Shown here piece by piece: positions 58,252-64,000 of a stretch of DNA of 64,000 bases. Source of the stretch: Haliotis asinina (taxonomy: Eukaryota; Mollusca; Gastropoda; Lepetellida; Haliotidae); NCBI RefSeq assembly GCF_037392515.1, contig NC_090295.1, positions 22,794,501-22,858,500 of the forward strand, in the 5' to 3' direction. The notes under the pieces were generated by a model, which saw only the letters and a list, made by a program, of their open reading frames with translations, searched no databases and was not told the origin of the DNA. Positions within the stretch are counted from its first letter, which is position 1, and every line of letters begins with the position of its first letter. The translations under genes and the position numbers were made by a program.

Positions 58252-59166
58252 ATGCCAAGGCTAACGACTGCAGAACGTCCTGATGCCATTGGGATGTTCC
58301 GTTGGGGAATGTCTCAACGACAAGTGGCTGCATGTTGCCACTGTCACTGGTGCACCATTTCTGCACATTTGAGACACTACCAGAACGGATAAGGGTGACC
58401 CACCTTCCCCAAAGGTTTCAGACTGTAGTGATGACTGCCCGGACCATCCCAGGACGTCACAATATTCACCCCAACACAGTTCGACAACGTTTGCGTCATC
58501 ACGGGATCAGACCATGACGTCCCGCCATACGACCTATCCTGACACATAGTCAACGGCGAGCTCGTCGAATGTGGTGCCGAAATCATGTCCGCAGACCCTT
58601 GTTTTGGTGGAGAAATGTTTTCAGAGATGAGTCTAGGTTTAACATTTCCAATAGTGATGGACGCCAACGTGCATATAGACGAGTGGGGGAGCATTGTGCA
58701 CAGGGCTGTGTCTTGGAGAGGAATCGCTTTGGTGGTGGTTTCGTGATCATTTGGGGTGGAATAACAGCACGTCAAAGAACTCATTTGGTGATTGTTCAGA
58801 GCAACTTAACTGGTGTGGGCTACAAGGATCACATTCTTCGAAATGTGGCAATTCCTTTCCTGCAACGTCATGGCTCTGGTTTATCACTCCAACAGTGGAA
58901 TGGAATTCTTGCAACATCACAAAGTTTACTCACTGCCTTGGCCTGCAAATTCACCGGATCTCTCCACGATAGAACATGTTTGGGACGAGATGGATCGACG
59001 TCTACGCCGTCTTGCTCATCCGCCAGATAACGCCCTTGACCTTGCAACAGAATTTGAGACAATTTGGCGTGACATCACACAAGCCTTCCTTGCACGTTTG
59101 ATAGACTCTATGCGTAGTCGATGCACTGTTGTTCTCAATGCCGATGGTGGACATACCCGTTATTGA
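58252..59166 (+). pseudogene. Tc1/mariner-family transposase, decayed
   Basis: The N terminus at 58,252 reads MPRLTTAERPDAIGMFRWGM, then SQRQVAACC (helix-turn-helix), and stops at TAA after about 44 codons. Further pieces in other frames: RQRLRHHGIRP; VFRDESRFNISNSDGRQRAY (first catalytic Asp); FGGGFVIIWGGI; GVGYKDHILRNVAIPFLQRH; and NSPDLSTIEHVWDEMDRRLR (D34E region) through GGHTRY and a stop at 59,164. Motif order and overall length fit a roughly 340-residue Tc1 transposase. At least four frame changes or stops, so inactive. Terminal inverted repeats were not found by eye. Confidence 0.9.
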
Positions 59167-59437
59167 GCTTCTGACATGGTCGTTTGACCCGTCCCGCTTG
59201 TGGACTCGCGACGTCATTGTCATTGACTTTTCAACTGAAATTCTCCAGACCTTTTAGGTCTCATGATCCCTCGATTAAAGTGTACATGTACCCATGAAAT
59301 TGTTATCGTACTTATCAACTGGGATTACATTTTGACAATTCACAGTTTCTTTATAAGGCTAGTATATAAACTGACTCCCTCGCGCTTCGTGTATAACTCG
59401 TTCATAAAAACAAATGAGAGGTGTGGAAGTTTACGTA

Positions 59438-59440
59438 GTT

Positions 59441-59517
<77 letters not shown>
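59438..59517. repeat. (GT)n(GA)n compound microsatellite
   Basis: About 13 GT units pass directly into about 26 GA units. Confidence 0.97.
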
Positions 59518-59519
<2 letters not shown>

Positions 59520-61586
59520 ACACTGGTACAGTTATGCACTATATTTCAAGCATTGAAAGCACATATTGATGCGGGTAATTAACCTATTGTGGGTATAGGG
59601 ACCGTAAGTTTACTTCGTTTTGGATTGAGCTGAAAATATAGTGTAACTACACGGGCAACATCTATATATTCACGGGTATTAATAATATACTCAGGTCAGT
59701 CATGGATGGAGATTTCTCGAATCTTTTATTGGTATGTTATTTTTAAATATAACTGTGAAATGTACAAACCAAGAAAAGAGTTGCATTACATAATGCAAAA
59801 CAAGGCATTAGTGGTTCAGAGAATAGTTTCATGTTCCGTGCATTATGGGAAGGGTATAAACCGGAAGTTTTGATATCGTCTGTTTTTATGTTGGATTTGC
59901 AATCTGTCAGAGGTGGCATTGAAAACTAAAATAGCGTTGGCAGAAGTTTTAAAAATGCATGTATATGCGTGAGATAATTTCATGTATGTATTCTTTTGCG
60001 TGCTCTGACAATGCTCCTGATTTTCATGTCGATCGAACGTGAGTTTGACCTAGATAGTACTAAAGTAGGCCATTCCAGTGTCATTCAAGTGGCGGGAGAA
60101 TATGAACACTATTGATCAGCTGTACGTTCGGAACATAAATGCAGATTTCTGTTTCGGAAACTTAAACATACTTCGTTTGAGAATTCATTGCAGTTTTAGA
60201 TGAGCGTTGGGTGAACATCGGAAGGGCCAGTATAGGCCCTTAACCCAACTCCTTGTGTTGTATACGGGCTGTCTGTTGTCGCGGCTTTTGTGAAATTTGA
60301 AAACATTGGCATTGCAGAAACACTACAGTACATAAACGAAATGCGTAAAATAAATCCATCGCTCCTACAAAAGTAATTTATTTCATTGGAATGCCATGAC
60401 TGTAATCGTAGAAATATTAAAATTCATCTTTGCAGTGACTTCTGGAACATTTTGAAACAAGTATAACCCCTACCGCTATTACTTGTTGCACAAATCAAAC
60501 CTTCCTTGGTCAAGAGTAATCCTACGACAACTACAAGATCATTTGCATATTTTCTGTCCTAAAACTGCAACAGGAAGTGACGTAATTTGCAACTTAATTC
60601 TGCACACGGCAACAAACTGCTTGGTACGTACATGTTAAGGCACCAAAATTCCTTTTGTTACATTATTGTTTCCGTGCGTCGAAATGTAGCTATATATAAA
60701 ATCGAGATGTTTTGGTTAAAAACTTGATGATGATATTAATCTTAATGAAATACCTGAATAATTGTTAATTTTAAAACTCTTTAGTTTCGTTATATGTTTG
60801 ACACCATAATGACAGCGTCCGAAACTAGTAGAGCGTGATATTTAAAAAAAATAGTGATAGGAATAGAGGGTTGCTTCAATTGCAGAGATCCTGTTGAGCG
60901 ATTTTGTGGCACATTATTTGCAACAGAAATGAAGTTTTAAACACCAATCAACTGAAATTAGATATAAATGACAGTAGAGGTCCATACTCCCGACATTGAA
61001 ACATAACCGCGATAATAGAAGGTCGCATGATAATAGTTTTACATGCTTGCATCTTTTATATATACTAGCTGGAGGGTGAAAGTAATTTTCTTCACACGTA
61101 GCATCTTTTGTTTGTCCATTTGAAAGGTTTCCGATTTATGCGCCAGCCTACGCACCTCTTTAAAAAAAACAAACAAACAAAAAAACATCCAATACACACC
61201 CGACACACAAACATAAACCATGAAACAAATTTTTAAAAATGGACCAAACATATACCAAACACCCTGCCTTAATTAGGTTTTACATACCATTCCTGCCAAA
61301 CATTCATGCTTCGTGTGAAATCAAATGTTGGAAAACATAGATGACATTTTTTTTAACAAATAACATTTATGCAGATGACTTTTGGCATATGAGCTTTATG
61401 CCTGATTTCACCTCTAAAATTAACTCCAATTTACATGTTTTGATTAATACTGACTTCACAGTTGAATTCTATCATGTCGCAGTTTATCCATGGCAGCAAT
61501 ATGATTTTGCTATGATTCACAATGTCTATAGCCAGATTTTGTTTGATTCAGACAGACTTATCTGAGTGCAAGCAATTTTATGAACA
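59518..61586. other. Non-coding; probable 5' region of the next gene
   Basis: No gene is recognised. The ATG at 61,587 implies that promoter and 5' UTR lie within this stretch; no TATA box or other signal can be assigned with confidence. Confidence 0.45.
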
Positions 61587-62072
61587 ATGGAGACAGGGAA
61601 GAAAAAGGCTAAGCAGTCTTTTTCAGGTTTGTACTTTGCTATCACATTAGTTATGTGACATGATATATGCAACAGAAATCAGTTATGTGGACTCTTTAGA
61701 AATGTACTCCATAGAATTACATCTTTGAGTGGTATTGACATGACGATTCAAGTAACATGGGTCCAAATAAGTCCTCAAATCTGCACGATATCATTCAGAC
61801 TGTGTTTGAAATGTTTATTTTGGTATTTGTGATATTTGCTTTCACTCCCTTGGATATGGTCCCACAAAACAGGTCAATTTGAGCTTGTAGACTCAAACAT
61901 GTAGCATTTAGTGTACTGTACTGTAGTTTTGCAATTTCTGATTTGTCTGAAAACATTCCTTGAAATTGTATAAGTACTTATGTCCATTAATTACTTTTCT
62001 TGAAATGGTTAAATTCTTAGTTGAATTTGCCATAGGGGACCATTCATAATGTATGTGTGTGTGTGTGTGTGC

Positions 62073-62108
<36 letters not shown>

Positions 62109-63533
62109 GTGAGAGAAAAATAATATATGATGTTTTTAATGGAGAATCTAGTACAGAGAGGCCAACCACTCTGATTTTGGAGGAGTTACTCCAGTTTTCA
62201 AACACAAAATCTACACTCCCATTTGTCTATAAAAACCTACGATTTTTAGAAAATACAAGTATGTTGAAGTATATGTGGTTAAGTATGCCCAGAAATAGCA
62301 TATTTCCAGCAGACTGAATTTATTTTTGTAGGGGAGGCCCTCCCAGACACCCACTGTCAGAAGGGTCACGATCCCCCTCTCATACTCAGCCCTAACTGGC
62401 ACCTTCAGGGCTCAAGAATTGCTTGAAAGGCATGACTCTACTTTCTTTTGATTCAGGGTTGGCATCTCTGCATGTACATTGTAAATGAATTTTCATAACA
62501 ATTGCATGCACAAATCTGCTGACAAATCAATCTCTCTCTTTCTCTCTCTTTCTAGCTCTCTATCCTCCTCCTTCCCCCCCCCCCCCACACACACAGACAG
62601 ACAGACACAGACAGACACACACGACATAATGGATGATTGATCCACCAATAATTTTAATTGGTAATGCACCCAATTTCTTGAAGAGATATTGCAATGAGCA
62701 TTTTGTGACTTTTAATTAAACTTTTCAGTGCCGTCTGTAAAATGTGATGTCATACCAGGCGACAAAGAGAAGACAGTACCATGTTTTGATAAAAACATCT
62801 GTAAGGTAACAAAGTTAAAAATAATTAGTTTTCCATTCATTAAGTTTCCATGAGTTTCTATGATTTCACTGATACAGTAAGAGTTTAGAATAGTTTATCT
62901 GTGCACACACTTCGTGTTACCCATAACAGGCTAAGGTATCAGTTGGATGATATATTTTTACCATTCTGCATGTTTCCATTTTATCTTTTTCTGCTGAATG
63001 ACAGTGTATTTCTGATTGCAGAAAGTTGATGACAAATCCAGAGGGGTAGACAGCATTAATTTGAAACAGAAGAGACTGCAAAAGCAGACCGTAAATTTTT
63101 AGTGTTATTTTTTAATAAATACGGTAATGGATGATGACGCTAGATTCTTATTTAAATAATAAATGAAATACACATGTAGACTTTCATTTGTTACAGATAA
63201 AGGAAGCAAAATTTCAGTCCTGGACATATTTCACCTGCAAATAATACAGGATCTATGCATGAAATGCTAGAAAACTGTTTGTATCCTAGATGGGACTCAA
63301 CCTAACAAAAATGGTAGAATCTTTACCTTACTGAACATGTAATCCCAAATATAACATGTCTTGTATCCCCTAATATCTAATGGTTCAAATTATATTTCTG
63401 TTGTAGCCTGCAGCAGATGGGGATGTGCCTAAGCCAAGAAAGGTAGTTGGCAAGTCACTGACAGATGATGAATATGATGAAATCTTCATGGCTGTCTTAC
63501 AGAGTGTCTCCAGTGCAGAGAAAAGAGGAGAAG
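61587..63533 (+). CDS. Unrecognised host gene, first four exons (partial)
   Basis: ATG at 61,587 in the context ACAATGG. Exons: 61,587-61,626, 62,729-62,805, 63,022-63,090, 63,407-63,533. All introns are GT-AG with pyrimidine-rich acceptors (CTTTTCAG, TGATTGCAG, TTCTGTTGTAG). Phases 1, 0, 0, 1 join without a stop over 104 codons. The product starts METGKKKAKQSF, continues VPSVKCDVIPGDKEK, then KVDDKSRGVDSINLKQKR, then SLTDDEYDEIFMAVLQSVSS. It is small, charged and soluble, with no signal peptide. I do not recognise the family. The gene runs off the right edge; the short reading after the last donor enters a repeat. Confidence 0.6.
62048..62112. repeat. (GT)n(GA)n compound microsatellite
   Basis: A GT run followed by a GA run, in intron 1 of the unrecognised gene. 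A further (CT)n/C-run/(CA)n tract lies at 62,530-62,620. Confidence 0.95.
63283..63395 (+). repeat. Interspersed repeat, foldback-related
   Basis: ATGGGACTCAACCTAACAAA, TAATCCCAAATATAACATG: diverged relative of the right arm of the foldback at 63,589-63,893. It ends just before the acceptor of exon 4. Confidence 0.6.
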
Positions 63534-63588
63534 GTAGTTCCAATAATGGGCATTGCATTAAAGGCAAAATAATGAAGCCAAAAGGCAG

Positions 63589-63893
63589 TGCAACATATGT
63601 CATATTTGGGATTTCACTTTCTTAGTAAAGTACAAATGCTAGTACTTTTTTCGGTTGAGTCCCATCCGGGATTCGAACCCGCACCCTCAGAGTCAGGCAC
63701 CCGAGGGTGCGGGTTCGAATCCCGGATGGGACTCAACCGAAAAAAGTACTAGCATTCGAACCCGCACCCTCAGAGTCAGGCACCTGAGGGTGCGGGTTCG
63801 AATCCCGGATGGGACTCAACCGAAAAAAGTACTAGCATTTGTACTTTACTAAGAAAGTGAAATTCCAAATATGACATATGTTGCATTTGACCA
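63589..63893. mobile_element. Foldback (long inverted repeat) element
   Basis: Left arm 63,589-63,690 is the near-perfect reverse complement of 63,786-63,893. The inner part also pairs with 63,703-63,756, because an 83-bp segment is present twice on the right side (CGAACCCGCACCCTCAG at 63,674 and 63,757). The arm ends contain GGGTTCGAATCCCGG, which resembles a tRNA B box, but no full tRNA is present. It lies in the intron after exon 4 of the unrecognised gene. Probably a non-autonomous element copied in inverted orientation. Confidence 0.8.
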
Positions 63894-64000
63894 CTTTCTA
63901 AATGGCATCGTGTAACCAAAAGGCAGTGTAGATTGATAGTAGTCTCCAGGAGTGACACCAGGTCAAAGTTGAAAACAATGGCCAAATGATGATGTAAATT

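Noticed and set aside
63655-63740. tRNA gene
   Set aside because: Only a T-arm/B-box-like stretch is present within a palindrome; no A box, anticodon arm or acceptor pairing of the right size.

Overview
The window looks like nuclear DNA of a marine gastropod, most likely abalone-like (Haliotis). It is AT-rich and full of microsatellites, it has intron-containing host genes, and it carries many copies of two short interspersed repeats typical of that group (a module with CAGCAATATTCCAGC and a tRNA-derived SINE with TAGCCTAGTGG). No bacterial, LTR-retroelement, retroviral or Polinton genes were recognised.

Positions 1-42,450 are a decayed array of segmental duplications built around Toll-like receptor (TLR) genes, all on the minus strand. 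The unit, in plus-strand order, is: block a (67-bp minisatellite), TLR, upstream block b, block c, a 28-bp minisatellite, a 31-bp minisatellite, block d, a FLYWCH-like fossil, block f. Copy A (1-10.5 kb) has a TLR with one in-frame stop (1216-3801). Copy B (10.6-21.05 kb) has a heavily broken TLR (12,532-14,874). Copy C (21.1-32.3 kb) lost the TLR completely, but its 28-bp array grew to 4 kb. Copy D (32.7-42.45 kb) has an intact 860-residue TLR (34,280-36,862) and a 3.3-kb 28-bp array. Dated insertions (a Tc1/mariner element in A, a Penelope-like tail in C, a SINE in D) sit at sites that are empty in sister copies. The intact TLR would be a type I membrane receptor: LRR ectodomain, one membrane span, cytoplasmic TIR domain.

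Positions 42.5-48.4 kb are intergenic, with SINEs and simple repeats. Positions 48,473-54,593 (minus) hold a complete four-exon gene for the 7SK snRNA methylphosphate capping enzyme (MEPCE/BIN3). It has a CpG-rich upstream region with near-perfect CTCF-type and NRF1-type motifs. Positions 55-61.5 kb are non-coding, with (GT)n(GA)n compound microsatellites, SINEs and a dead Tc1-like transposase. From 61,587 to the right end, the first four exons of an unrecognised plus-strand gene can be read by consistent splice phases. An unusual foldback repeat follows them.

The largest open frames in the window (up to 1052 codons at 38.7-41.8 kb, and several in 22-26 kb) are minisatellite, not genes. The 28-bp unit has no stop codon in any forward phase, so all three forward frames stay open.
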